Source: Turnera subulata
Taxonomy: Eukaryota; Streptophyta; Magnoliopsida; Malpighiales; Passifloraceae
Length of the DNA: 64,000 bases
Direction: 5' to 3'
Assembly (NCBI GenBank): GCA_028386065.3
Contig: JAKUCV010006913.1
Coordinates: forward strand, 22,669-86,668
Below are positions 48,698 to 61,075 of the stretch, piece after piece (within the stretch, counting starts at the first letter, position 1; every line of letters starts with the position of its first letter). The notes beneath the pieces were generated by a model. That model was not told the DNA's origin. It searched no databases and saw only the letters and a program-made list of their open reading frames with translations. Made by a program: the position numbers and the translations under genes.

Positions 48698-50512
48698 GAT
48701 TTTGATACTTAGTGTATTTATTACCTTTCATGATTTTTTTATTATCTTATGAGTATAAATATTCTAAATGCTTTCTTATACCATCTTCACCATTCGTATA
48801 GATTTTAAATTTATCTCAATAGTATTCTATAACCAGTTTCTTTTTCACCTGTATTAGTAATTGTAATTTATAATATTCTATTTCCTTTCACATAAAACTT
48901 ATATTAATCAAATTTTGTTTACCAAACACAAACATGATATAGACTTCATGAAGAGAATTTCATCAAAATCAATTGTGATTCTGATTCTGGGTTTGAGTAT
49001 CTTTCACATGTTACTGGAATTGGAATAGTGTGCAAGCGTAGCTCCAGTCGACTTAAGGATGCAGTGGCAATTCAAACGAAAAACTTGATCGGCTTGACTG
49101 GCAGAAGCTACGACAACTGGAAACTGAAAAGACAGTCAAACTAGCTCGAGCTAGAGAACTAATCAAGGTCAGAATTGAGACTGGCTCGCAGGTAGTTCAT
49201 GCAGCTTTACAAGGCAAAATTTCCCTTCCCACAGAAATCATCAAAGAAGATGTTTGGCTTCGTTTCATTGTAAATTCATTAATGTACAAATCAGCCAATG
49301 TAGTAGTAGACTGTTGTTTCAAATGCAGAAGACCCGTGTCCTCAACATTGGATACTGTTTCAAATGCCCCCCCAATCCAACTGTAATTACTGTCGGATAC
49401 TCGTATTATGATTTGTTCTCCTAACAAGAAGCGCATGACCATCAAGCGCAAAAAGGAGAAAATAAAGCATTTCTTCCCTTTCATTTTACATTTAATTTAA
49501 ACTACGTAGAGAAGTTAATTAAACAAAACTATGTATGGAACTATAAATGTGACCGCGCAACCTCTGGAGCTGTTGGCTAGTAGTTCTCAGTTGCGTTTTT
49601 TCTTGATAGGTCAATGTCTTTATCAACAAACAAAAGAACTACAAATGTGACCAACACCTGACTGGATAAGAATCAGGAATTCTTTACTGATAGATTAATC
49701 TCAATGCTGTCGCAAAATGTAATAATAACAGAAAAAAGAAGAGAGGTAATGCAAAAAACTAGAATGCGAGAATGTGCAGAATGAAAAACTGTCAAAATCT
49801 AATCAAGCGACAAGCATATGCCTGAAGTTCAACTCAAACACAAGTTTGGCCCAAAGTGCAACATATCACGTGCATCTTGCACATCATTACTCATCACAAT
49901 GTGACTATTTGAAGCAGGTTGATAATACAACAGATGTTCTTCAATTGGAAGTTAGCGTTCCTATTGAAACTGCAAATTTCTTGTTTTTGGCATTAAAAAA
50001 GACCTTGACTTTGAAGGGAAACGCAAATACAGACATAAGCAGAGCTGTCACAAGATATCTGAAGAAGTTCTATTGAAAACCTTTAAAGATTTCAGCAGCA
50101 AATGTCATACATAGAAAGCCGACAAACTGAACAGAGCAAGGAACTTAAAGGTTGGAGAACAGGCGGAGAAAAGAAAATAGAACCCATTCGCCAAGCACAT
50201 CAACTTGCTTTCAAAGCACAGTGAAACTTCTGATTCAGTATGCAAGAATCTCAGTGGGGTAACAAGTTCAGCTACGAATCTGAGGTTCAAAATAAGCTCA
50301 TATCAGAGTGTATTAAGCCAAAGCACACCATAGATTTGGAAGTTTCACTTTAATAATTCCCTGCACACACTCGTAACAGAACACCTCCTGGATATGTGAT
50401 GATAATGAATGATCCCATTTTCTACTGTTTAACGAGAAAAAGGAAACGTAAAATCCCCAAATTTTCAAATAATGAAGGCTTACCAAATCCGAGAAGGGAG
50501 AAAAGGCATATA
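48698..50512. other. Intergenic DNA between Copia and the methyltransferase gene
   Basis: AT-rich except for the open stretch at 49057-49386, listed separately. The last ~400 bases before 50512 may be the 3' UTR of the minus-strand methyltransferase gene. No other gene is supported. Confidence 0.35.
49057..49386 (+). other. Unassigned coding-like open frame (~110 aa, no ATG near its start)
   Basis: An open plus-strand frame follows a stop at 49054-49056 and runs to a TAA. It contains DRLDWQKLRQLETEKTVKL, ARARELIKVRIETGSQVVHA and ALQGKISLPTEIIKEDVWL, residues with a natural amphipathic and charged pattern and balanced codons, unlike the AT-rich flanks. There is no in-frame ATG before ...NSLMYKS. 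It could be an orphan exon, a decayed gene or a captured fragment. I do not recognise the family. Confidence 0.3.
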
Positions 50513-51775
50513 TTAATCCAGTTCCCATCCTCCTAATCTTTCCCCTGGGTCATAGTCTGTGAACAGCCTAAACTCATTCCCAAGCTTGTTAGAGTGCTGA
50601 GGCCTGAAGCCACACGCACGCAATCCCATCAGTTCAGCCGCCCTATCCTTCTGCACCTCCCCTACAAGCCATCAAAACACAATCCACCATAAAAAATCTA
50701 CCAGAAACAGTAGCAAAGGAATAGTTCAAGAACGAGTATGTTTCACAAAACCTCAGTTCTAAAGAAATTAGAGGATAAATCATTTATTACTGTTGCAACC
50801 TCACACGAATTTTCAAAAGAAAAATAGCTGCAAGCCAATCTAATTTTTTTCATTTTTTGGTTTTACAGGCTAAAGACTGGGACTCGAGACCTTCAGCCCT
50901 GAAGACGACTTCAGTACCACTTGCTGTGAATCTATTTTTTAACTACCTGTTAGCAGCAGCAAGTATGATTTTCCTGGTGCTGAAAGAAACGAAATGGTTT
51001 GGCTGACTTTTTCTAAGCACTCTTTACTCTGTCACCACAGGAAAAAAATTAGAAATCAGTTAAATGAGCCAACGGCGGATACATACAGAGAAGCACTCTT
51101 GGAATGCATAAACAAAAGGTAAACAGAGAAACAATTGGCTGACCAGATAAGGAGGATCGGCGACCACAACTTGAAAGGCATGCTTGAGTTCAGCCGGCAA
51201 GTCTTGGGGTTGATTGTAGTCGTAAAACGTAAATTCGGCGCCGTATTGTTCAAACCTATTATCGTATTCCAGCAATTGCGTACAAGCATTCGGCTCAATA
51301 TTCTTCAAAACAAAACAACAAATATCAGCTGCAAGATACTTATATAATGATTTATGGATTCGTAGGCGTTAGTTAGGAGGAAGATTTAGCGACAAACCTT
51401 GATGTAGGCGTAGAGTGTGGGGCAGGAGATGCAAGCGGCGCGATTGGTACTGTTACTGTTACTGTTGCTGTTTTTGTTTTGGGACAACAAAGAAATAACC
51501 TCTTTGGCTACGGTCTCTGCGGTTAGAGGATCGTACCAGAACTGGCTAAGCCTCCAGTCCTCCGCTACTAATGCTACTTTCCCGCCGCCGGCGGTTTCTC
51601 CTCCTTCGCTTTCGGCTGTCTGGTCGACTACCGGCGGCGAGGGGTGGTTTTGTTGTTGCTGCTCTTCGAGGAACTCTTTTAGAGCTGCAAGAGCATGAGA
51701 GCTAAGAACTGGCTCGTCATCGTCGTCGTACGCTGAGGTGCTGCCGTTTTGGGGTTTCTCTGGCTCTGCCGCCAT
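50513..51775 (-). CDS. EEF1A lysine methyltransferase 1 / N6AMT2-like
   Basis: Four minus-strand exons, 51775..51398, 51302..51144, 51028..50947 and 50661..50513, join in frame to 768 bases (255 aa), all with GT-AG introns. The N-terminus (MAAEPEKPQNGSTSAYDDDD) is acidic and Q-rich; then SHALAALKEFLEEQ and LVAEDWRLSQFWYD lead into the methyltransferase fold. The DPPY motif, the catalytic signature of N6-adenine-type Rossmann methyltransferases, is at 175-178, followed by KECLEKVSQTISFL and, at the C-terminus, HSNKLGNEFRLFTDYDPG. The family was first called N6-adenine DNA methyltransferase 2, but the human and yeast members (EEF1AKMT1, Efm5) methylate a lysine of elongation factor 1A. I infer the same cytosolic role. 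Exon 3 is too short to stand out as an ORF and is supported by the family motif. Confidence 0.92.
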
Positions 51776-53259
51776 TTTGCTCTCCTTTTCGCTCTGTCAC
51801 TCTCTCTATTCTCTTTCCTACTTTGTTAGTCTCTGTTAGAAAAGCACCCAACTGCACCTTAGAGGAGTTACAGCGAGCGACAGGCCGTTGGTCCAAAGAG
51901 ACTGCCTGCTGTGCTGTATATATGATATATTTTTTTTTTTTTGAGAAAAGTATATATGATATTCGTAATGCCCCGATTGATATCTTTTCAATTAATATTT
52001 TAACTTTTTTGGTAGAAATTAATATCTTAACTTTACCAGTATACTGTTTTATTGATGATTTTGATTTATTGCTTGGAATTAATGACTTTGATACGCCAAA
52101 TTCATCCAATTTCAAATAGGCATTTTAAGTCCCATCATTAATTGTTTTTTTTTGAATCATTATCAATTGGTTTTCAATATTATATTTAAAAAAGCCCTTT
52201 TGGATAAAAAAGAAAAAGTTTAGAGAATACTCCTTAAAATGCTCACTATATGATCCACCGCACAAACACTGTAGCACTTCCTCTCCTTCTATAATTCAAC
52301 CTGTGTTGCATCCTCCTTCTCCAATCTGTAATTTCCTTAGTATATCCAAACTTCCTTTCGGCCATTCTCTTTCCACTTAGCAAAGAGAAGGGGCCCAAGT
52401 CCAACTCACATATATGTGCCCCTATTTGGTTATACGGTGGGTAATTTAGTGCACAGAGGAGGGTAATTTAGTCTACAAAAGAAACCTGTGTTCCTTTTCA
52501 TATGCCGCAAGAACAAGAGGAGTTCGTCTTAAGATCTGGGCCTCCGTATTCGGGGTGACCATTTAGCCGAACATTGAGCTTTACCAATACGCCACCACCC
52601 CTGTGCAACTCAAAAAATTATGATCATAATTCTACAAACACGCAGTTGTCTCACTCCGAACTTATGAGATATTTGCTTATCAATATTCATACTTCGCATT
52701 AGTTATTGATACAATAGAAGCATTAAAAGAAAAATTCTAAGATATTTTTTTGAAAAATAAGTTGTAAGATATTTTTTTGAAAAATAAGTTGTAAGATGTT
52801 AGTAGCACTTATCATGTTAGTGGAAGAAAAAAGAAAAGGTAGATCGATATTGTTCGTCTATCTAATGTTGATTGATAAATAAATAAATATTACTACGGAT
52901 AAAAAATATGATACCAGTGTAGTGCACGGGCATACTACTTGTATTTAAGTATTACCAAAACTTCCCCCGAAGGAAAATGTCTCCAATGTATCTCGTGGGT
53001 ACTTTGTGTGTTACATTTAGCAGGCAGAAGGTCCTTCGTATACGCGAGTCATTAAACAATCACTGGCCTACCCAGACAATCATCAGATATATATATGGAG
53101 CCCTCTTGGAAAAATATGCTCCGCCTATAACCTACAAGCCCTTCAAAATTGCTGCAATGCTATTCCCCCAATTTTGCTTCAAAGTGCCTCCATTTCATTC
53201 TAACATTCTAAACTCAAGGCAAACTGGCTAACAGTGACCCCTAGATGCGGTTTTACTTA
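51776..53259. other. Intergenic DNA between the methyltransferase promoter and the chaperone 3' end
   Basis: The part next to 51776 is the methyltransferase promoter and 5' UTR; no clear TATA box. A ~30-base tandem duplication around AAGATATTTTTTTGAAAA lies at 52738-52797. No gene is supported. The right end is the 3' UTR of the HDEL chaperone. Confidence 0.4.
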
Positions 53260-56200
53260 TCACAACTCATCATGACCCTCAGATTCTGAGTTAATTGACT
53301 CATCTGAAGTTGCCTTCCCTTCCCCATTTTGGGGGCTCTCCTGAGTATCTGGTTTTGAATCTTTCACGCTTTCTTCAGCGCTCTCAGCCTCGTTCTTCTT
53401 AGAGTCCTCGCTGCTACCAGTTTCATTCTTTTTGGCCTTCTCAACCTTAGGCTTGGGCTTGGGAATTTTGCTAACACTCCCAACCTAAACAAATACAACA
53501 TGGAAATCTGAATTTGTAAAAGAATGTTTAAAAGCCAATCAATTCATTCCATAATCAAGAGTTTCGAGTAATACCTTGGCCTGCAGATCGAAGACCTTTT
53601 CATATACCTCGTCCGATTTAAATACTGGTGTAACGTATCCGGAAGTTCTATTTAACACAAAATAACAAGGGGACTGTAAGTAAAGATCCCTAGGATTCGT
53701 ACATGTGAAAACTTTGAAGATCAGTCCGGAATTAACAAATTGAGCAAATATGCATTTGAAGAAGCACCAATAATCTTATTGACCGCACCAAAAATTGACA
53801 TAACAATGGTGTGAATAGAGACTCTAAAGGAAGCAAAAGTAGACAAAACTTCAACGTAGCAGACAAGCTCCTTTTCTTTTAATTATAAGCAGCAGACACA
53901 TGGATGCACTTAGATCAACATATTCTTCCACCCAGGCATGGGCAGCGGATACTCCCCAAATTTGTTGGACCCCAGTTAGAATGTAACGCAAGGTCCTATG
54001 GGTTTATGGTTGAAAATGATAAGCACATAATAAGCATACTCTGGAAGTGAAAGAGTGTGAAAGAAGCATGTTCCCACCTACCAGATTTCTCGCACGCAGT
54101 GAAAGAGCTCTGAAATTATGGACAACCAAAGTCCACTAACTATCGAGATAGTGGTTCATTGAGCCTCTACTAGCGATTACAAAACACGAAGGTGTGAAAG
54201 AAGCAGCATTAAAGATGTAAGATCTCAGCTGAACAATGGTATTAAGACCAGACAGGTGGTCGAGCTGATTTGGATAATGGTTTTAAAATCAACTGTCAAG
54301 TTTACAAAGAATGCTCCCACCCAGAATCGGGCTCAGTTCAGTAAACCGATACAGGCTGAACTTAAGTGGGTCTGAAAACACCGCAATTGAACCATGGTGG
54401 AGAGGAAAAAGGCACAAACTAGGAATTTCGTTCAATGACCCAACATGTGATATTCTAGGAATTTAAATCTCTAGATCTAAAAAATTCATTGCTGAAGTTT
54501 GTGACCTAGTGCCAGTGAACATCAACTTTCATTTCCTTCTCTAGTGACCAATAATCAATTGATTTGCAAACAAATGTCCAAACACGCTAAATATGCATAT
54601 CTCAAACATTGAAGAAAAATTTGAAAATGCTTACGAAATTGAAACTAAAATTACATTAACCAGTACAACAAAGAAGCTAAAAATAACTTACTCCTTCTGC
54701 TCGGTATCCTTCTCATCCAGCCACTTCCTTAACTTATCAGCATCAGTGACAACCTAAAAAGCAAGTATTAAACAGAGCAGGTAAATAAGCAGTTCGTTTT
54801 TTTTTCCTAGACCAACCCATCCAGGATCATTAGGAAGCCAAGTCAAATTATATACAAAAATATACCTCATCTATTCTCTCCTTTGGAAGCCAAGGCTTCT
54901 TTTTCTCCCAGTCATTCAATGTCTGTAGGTGTTGGACAAAAAAAGGGGTCAATGCACCAATTCTACTGTCTTAACCTTAAAACCATAACACAGCCACAAA
55001 AAGCTGCTGAAAAAGGTTTCAGTCTAGTAACTCTAGCAGCAAGAGCTCAATACTTTATCAATCATCTGTAGCCCTGATATCTGTTACAGAACCATCAGTG
55101 CACAAAAATGTGTAACTGGTAAAATCGCACCGGCGGTCCAATACAATTTTCATCTAAAATACAGGAACATTCGGAATATAAAACTACTACTGTCCTGATG
55201 CTATGGTAGAATACTGGCCAACATCATTCTTCATAACTCAAGGCTAGAATTCCTAGGAAAAGATTTTGATGCAGTAAACTGCAAAATTTTTAGCAACATT
55301 TTTCCTCGTTTTTTTCGTAGCATAGGAACGTTGGCTATTGTGACAATTGGATCGTGCACCATAACTGCAAGAGGCAGATTTAAGAGAAAAGAAGCAGAAA
55401 ATGTACTATCACAGGCAAGGAATTTGTAACCTCTCAATCTAATGGGTCAGCTTCCTGTTAATATTACTTAAATGAACAAATACAAAATCCAGAACTAGAG
55501 AGAATAACTGCGGATGAAGAATATATTCAGAGACTTGATTGAAGTACCTGTTTTAAGTCATCAAGGTACTTTCGAGCAAATTCCACAGCCACTGGTCTTG
55601 CAGTGAGTTCTTTGTGCCTTCATTAAAACATTACCATAAGTTGGTATAATCACATAAGGGGCCAAAGTACGCCCAATTAAAACCAGTAAAAATGCAACAT
55701 GATAATCAGAACAGTGTCATTATCCTAACAGCAATAGAATTTCAACAGTACCTGAAAAATATTGGATCACCAATAGCTTTCAAGGAATCTAGGCGTTCTT
55801 CAAACTCTTTAGCTGAAGCATCTTCACCATCAGTGTAGAGCCAATCTTGCACCTGAAAGAATACAGCATGTCATACCCCCAGTTCATCGGAAGGAGCTAA
55901 ATAAAAAACCTTCAGAAGTCTTCAAGATATAGAAAAGGATGCTTACATCATCAAGCTTTTCCGTGAATGATTTGCGTTCATCAAGTGTAGAAACTTTCTC
56001 AAACTCAGAGGTCTCAAGCTGGTATGACCACAATATTATCAGCAAACCTCAATCTAATTGTTCAAAACAGCAATATGAAGTAGCTATGCTAAAGGATTAA
56101 CGTTCAGCAACTAATCAGAAGCAACAGCCGAGTAAAAAATCAGAACACAGAAGCAGGTATAAGAAAATGAAAATGCCAAATCTATGAGGAAAGTGGCAAA

Positions 56201-59200
56201 ATAAATGAGATAAGGCAACCTTTTCTTTTGTGGAATATATATATCCTTCCAAATTATTTTTCAACTCAGCTGTTCTTCTTCGCTCTGCATCCTTTTTGTT
56301 CAGCTCTTCCAATTTCCTTTTAGCTTCCAGTATAGATTCTTTCGAAAGAGGCGTTCCGGGTCCTGTAGTCTTCTCAACAATCTGCAGATAACATAATAAA
56401 CAACAGAAATAAATTTTGAAGGCGCAAACAAGACTCTCCATGAAAAGCTTTCAAGTCATGGTTTAAGCTTTCAAGTCATGACACTGGAAAACTTTTCCTC
56501 ACCTTCAGTGGAATCCTGAATGTTCGCTTTTTCAACTTCTTCTCTGTAGTTGGCTCAGAAGCACTTTGTTCTACAGCGTTGGCATTGGTTGAATTGTCTG
56601 TGCCACTGTCAGAATTCAAGTTTCCATTGTTTTCTTCAGATGCATTCTCTGTGGCCGTTTCAGCTGTTATGTTGGGAGCGGTATTATTTACATTTTCCAG
56701 AGTCAGATTCTTCTTAGGGACTTCAACCCATTCTGATATTTCAATAACCGCATCAGCTCTATCCAAGGAAAGGATTCCACTCCTACTAAGAGAGAAATGC
56801 AGATTTGCCTTGATGGGAGCGGATAAATTCCGAGATGAATACCTAGTAAAAAATATGGAAGAATTGGATGAAGAAACAATATAATCAAAGAGATTTTGCA
56901 AGAGACAATTATTTACAGCACAGAAGCATTGTAGCAGTTAAACTTTCTCAAATAATACAAAGAATTGGTATCCTTACTTCTCGCTAGCATCTGTCAGACC
57001 AGACACACTGTACTGAGCAAATATAGGAGAAGTAACACCAGGTGGCAAAAGATCTTCAGTCTCATATGCAAGCGAAACATCAAAATCCTTTTTGTGGACA
57101 AAGGATCTGAACATCTGCAAGATTTAAATCCACAGTTAGCAGCTCTACAAAGAAAGATCTGATGAAGCAAATAGACTAATACCGGCAGACCAAAAGCTTT
57201 TTTTGGTCGAGATCTCTGACATAGCAGAGTTACACAAAGATTTCTCCAACCGAACATGAGTTACCTTGCTGGGAAGTTTTTTCATCCTAGGCACAAGTAA
57301 CTGCTTGGTGCTCTCATCTTTCAGAAGATCAGGCCCATCTAGTTCAACAACCATTCCGTATGAAGAGCCATCTATCATTCCCAGCTTCCTGTTTAGTTTG
57401 ATCCCATCACTTAAATTTGCAGCATGCAATGCAGCACCAAGAACTATAGCTTCATCAGCATCTAGATGTTTGTCTAGCTCATTCCTTCCAAGAAATTCCT
57501 GGATCTTGGCCTGTTGAAGGAAAAAATAAAACTCTTTTTACAGCTTATCCCTCTACCCCAAGAAATGATAGGAAAAAAACTAGTAGTCATAACACTTCTT
57601 TTACCAATGTGAAGTGAAAGAAATTAGGTTGCTTTAAGCAATATTACAAACTTAAGTTGGTTATCCATATGTAGTTCAGTTAGTTTTGGAGCATGTACAG
57701 AACTGACAAATTACTAACCTGCAACTTAGGCACTCTGGTGGCACCTCCTATTAGCTCAACTGCATATATATCATCCACTTTGAGACCTGAGTGTTTCATC
57801 ACCTCCTTAATAGGTATTAGAGATCTATCCCATAAATCTTGGCAGAGTTCCTCAAACTTCTCACGTGTAATGGAGCTCCTAAACATTTAAACCAACAAAA
57901 GATATGAGATCAAAAATCCCATTACTTAGATTAAACTACCATAAAAAGAACATCAGAGCCTTCTACCCCAGCAGCTTCTCCACCCTCCAAATCCAAGCAG
58001 CAGAGGAAATAATGAATAAACTCCCCTCATTTTTAAAAGGGAACATGTGTAACAGTCCAATATACTCTGACAGGATGCAAAACGATGGAAGTTGTTGTTG
58101 GCTACATTTTATTATGTAACAGAAGGACAAATAGAATGTATAGGCTTACTGCAGCCCTAGACTTTGTAGACAAGCAACATAGCTCGTCATGCTATGTATC
58201 AAACAACAGCACAGAAAACAAAATAGAAAAAGCCTCAAGTTCAGGCTGCTGATGTACTTTGATCTAGAAGGAAGAGATGCATAGGGTACACAAACTGACA
58301 TGAGATGCACAGGAAAGCGCAGAAACACGTAAATGCAAATGAATTTTCCGTTTCCATGAATTCTTGCACTGTGTTCTCTCAATTTTTTTGTTTTCCGTTT
58401 CATGATAGTTGTGTCTATATATCATCACTAAGAACAAAATGGCAAGCAACTCATCAGGCCTATCTGGAACCGCTGCATTGTTTTACCAAAAAGAATTGCT
58501 CTAGAGAATGGTTTTGCTTTCCACCATTCAACAGCACATTTTTTTTTAAACCGAAAACAACGAGGAAGTAAATACAAATACAAATCCAATAGTTTCATTT
58601 AAAGTGTACCTGAAGTCCCGATCGTCATAGAGGGATTCAACTGATATTGGAGCCATTGAATTGGCACTTAAGATTTCTTTGGTACGCTTCACCTGTTTCT
58701 TCAATTTCGCCATTGCCTTGGGAGATGTCCTGACGTCAACCCCATTACCAACTTGCTTATTGAACTCATCTGCAAAGAACTCCACCAATCTTGATTCCAT
58801 ATGCTGGCCTCCAAGCTCCGGGTCCCATCTAACATCCTTAACCTGCCATAATGAAATGTTAATTAACAACAAAAAGTAAAAGAGAGGGAGATGTCCGTCA
58901 AGAAATACAAAATATAAATATTTTTATCTTGCTGGATAGTTTACCTGGAACTGATTAACGGACACGGTCTTGCCAAACTCTTTGGCATTGTAAGAAGAGT
59001 AATGGACAAGCGCGGCATAAGTACTGCTTGCCCCCATATCATAGAAGACAACATATCTGGACTCATTCGAGAAATCCTTATCAATTCCGTACTGCAACGC
59101 CGCGCCGGAATGCTCATTTACAAGGGAAAGCACATTAATCCCGGCCAGCTGCGCGGCCAGAAGCAGCCCCCTCCTCTCGGCCTGCCCGAAATAGGGAGGC

Positions 59201-59724
59201 ACACTGATCACCGCGTCCTTCACCGCCACCTTGGAATGGAACTCCGCCAGGTCCGCGGCGTGCCCCAGGATCATAGCCAGCAGCTCCTCCGCGGTGAACA
59301 CACTCTTCTCGGCGCCGGCGACGGAATCGTCGACGCGGAAGGCGACGGTGCCTCTGGAATCTTCGGCGGAGTCGTAGGGCAAGTACATTGAGTCGAGGAA
59401 GGACTTGACGCGGGAGTAGGGCTTGGCAACCATGTCGCGGAGGTGGGAGAAGACTTTGTCAGGGTAGCGGGCGGAGATCCCGGCGGACTCTTCGCCGAGG
59501 AGGCGGTCCCCGGAGTGGAATGCGACGAGGGCGGGGGTTTTGCGCTTGGACATCTCGTTGATGGCGACGGAGATTGGTGTCTGGCCGGGTTTTAGGTTCA
59601 CCACTGCCACTTTCAGCCATTCCGACCCGAGATCTATACTGGAAACTGCCGATTGCGAAGGAAATGCCAGCGCCGAAAGAAATGCTACTACCAACCCTAA
59701 CTTCACTAGCCAACCCCTCCCCAT
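53260..59724 (-). CDS. HSP70-17: ER lumenal HSP70-17 / GRP170-like chaperone
   Basis: Fourteen minus-strand exons join in frame to 2718 bases (905 aa): 59724..58945, 58842..58610, 57878..57719, 57510..57265, 57114..56978, 56842..56503, 56381..56220, 56018..55947, 55852..55752, 55617..55548, 54922..54866, 54753..54692, 53647..53575 and 53484..53260. Residues 1-26 are a signal peptide. The Hsp70-type ATPase domain follows, with IDLGSEWLKV at 30 and ELIGGATRVPKLQ at 379-391, then a substrate domain with a long acidic loop (about 564-619) carrying several N-glycosylation sequons (564, 571, 576, 585, 602), and a helical C-terminal part. The protein ends HDEL, the plant ER retrieval signal. Hsp110/GRP170 proteins act in ER folding and as nucleotide exchange factors for BiP. 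It is longer than the ~867 aa Arabidopsis protein, mostly by its loop and tail. An ER stress element lies upstream. Confidence 0.95.
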
Positions 59725-60054
59725 TTCCGATCCAGAAAAAACTACCTAAGCGCTATATATTATAAGAGAAGGAGATAAATGGTTAACAGAGAGCAAGTCG
59801 GGTAGAAACTAGCAGAAATTCAAAAATTGCATCATCTAGAAGAGTGAGGAGTCATTGATCGAGCTTTTAGGTTGTATGCTTCTCCTTTATTTTTTAAAAA
59901 ATAAAATAAAATAAAATTCAGGAGGAGAAACGAGAAACGACTATGGGAAAGAAACTGCTTTTGTGTGAAGGTATCAGAAGTTTCTTCTCGAGGCAGAGGA
60001 GGGGGGTCAATTAGTTAATTATTAAGTTGGGCGTGGTTGCTTTATATGAATATG

Positions 60055-60062
60055 CCACGTGG
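60055..60062. promoter_or_regulatory. Palindromic G-box CCACGTGG upstream of the chaperone
   Basis: CCACGTGG lies ~330 bases before the ATG. Further ACGTGG cores are at 60072-60077 and 60132-60138, and a CCACG belongs to the ERSE at 60115. This density of ACGT cores in ~85 bases suits binding by bZIP factors such as bZIP28 and bZIP60, but G-boxes also answer to other bZIP and bHLH factors. Confidence 0.5.
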
Positions 60063-60100
60063 TGCTTGCCTACGTGGAGGGGGTGATGAGAGAGCAACCA

Positions 60101-60119
60101 CCAATCAGATAGTGCCACG
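60101..60119. promoter_or_regulatory. ER stress response element (ERSE, CCAAT-N9-CCACG)
   Basis: CCAATCAGATAGTGCCACG matches the ERSE consensus exactly: CCAAT at 60101-60105, nine bases, CCACG at 60115-60119. It lies ~380 bases before the ATG of the minus-strand HDEL chaperone. ERSEs are bound by an NF-Y complex with bZIP28/ATF6-type factors during the unfolded protein response and work in either orientation. The chaperone is the kind of gene expected to carry one. Confidence 0.75.
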
Positions 60120-61075
60120 CAGTGAAATTTACACGTGGTGGTATTTGAGACGTTATCTGGTGTTGTGCTGACGGTGTTCGACTTTTCCGGAGTCCTCCTC
60201 CTCTTCTCCTATATCAGTCAAGTGAATGCTAATCCACGCCATGGACACGAATTACACCCATTCCGTAAATCTTACTCTGTACGAGTCTGTATACTATTTG
60301 GAGAGTGGATGTCACCCTTTATGTTTTCTGGTTTAATCTGTGTGTATTTATTTTCTATTCATGGCTTCGAAGTTAAGGTAAGTCCTTAATCCTTATTTGA
60401 TATTTTTATTTAAAATGGAACAATTTAACTTATTTTTTTTAAAAAAAATGTTTTTTTTTGCCATAACTAAGTCATAAAAATAGCCTAAAAAGTAAAAATA
60501 TATCGGTTTAAAAGGAGCTCTGATGCAAAAATGAACTCGAATAAGATATCAGCCTTGTGTACCCAAAAAAAATAACAATATCAGTCTCGGACTCCTTTAG
60601 CAAGGTAATGATAAGGGGGGAAAAAAAAAATAGCAGGCATATAGCCACCGCCACCGGGGCCGGTTGTTCACAACTTGGCCCCATTCCCAACGCAAGCCGC
60701 GCTTTGGCCGCCTACAAACCAGTCTACTCGAGTTATGACAAAATGTCAAAATAAAAGACATCCTTAAGGTCATCATCTCTAAATTTTCGATTCCGATCAT
60801 GTTTTTCACAATATACGTGAAGATGACAGACACCAGGAAGATGAAAGTTTGGAAACCCACAAACTGCTACCTTTCCTCTAATTCCTGCAATTTGAATGGT
60901 GAGAATGGCACACTTGAGGGCAGTCAAGGGTGCATGCAATAAACCAGTAAACCAGTTGCCAAGAATCAGTTGACTTCAAAGTTACATAGTAAACAGAGCT
61001 CTCAATCTGGTTAATTACAAAACGGAATTAAAAGTACCGCCTATCGAGAAGCCTTACAACAGTCAAAAACTTGTT

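Larger units (their letters stand above)
59725..61075. other. HDEL chaperone promoter and spacer to MFAP1
   Basis: The first ~420 bases right of 59724 are the chaperone promoter, with an exact ERSE and several ACGT boxes (listed separately). From ~60200 to 60900 no gene is supported. The right end is the MFAP1 3' UTR. Confidence 0.5.

Noticed and set aside
51056..51143. Read-through of the methyltransferase exon 2 frame into the intron (SQLFLCLPFVYAFQ)
   Set aside because: A GT donor after DPPYL and a downstream exon with KECLEKVSQTISFL restore the family sequence, so this is intron.
59002..59391. 129-aa plus-strand frame
   Set aside because: Antisense shadow of exon 1 of the HDEL chaperone.
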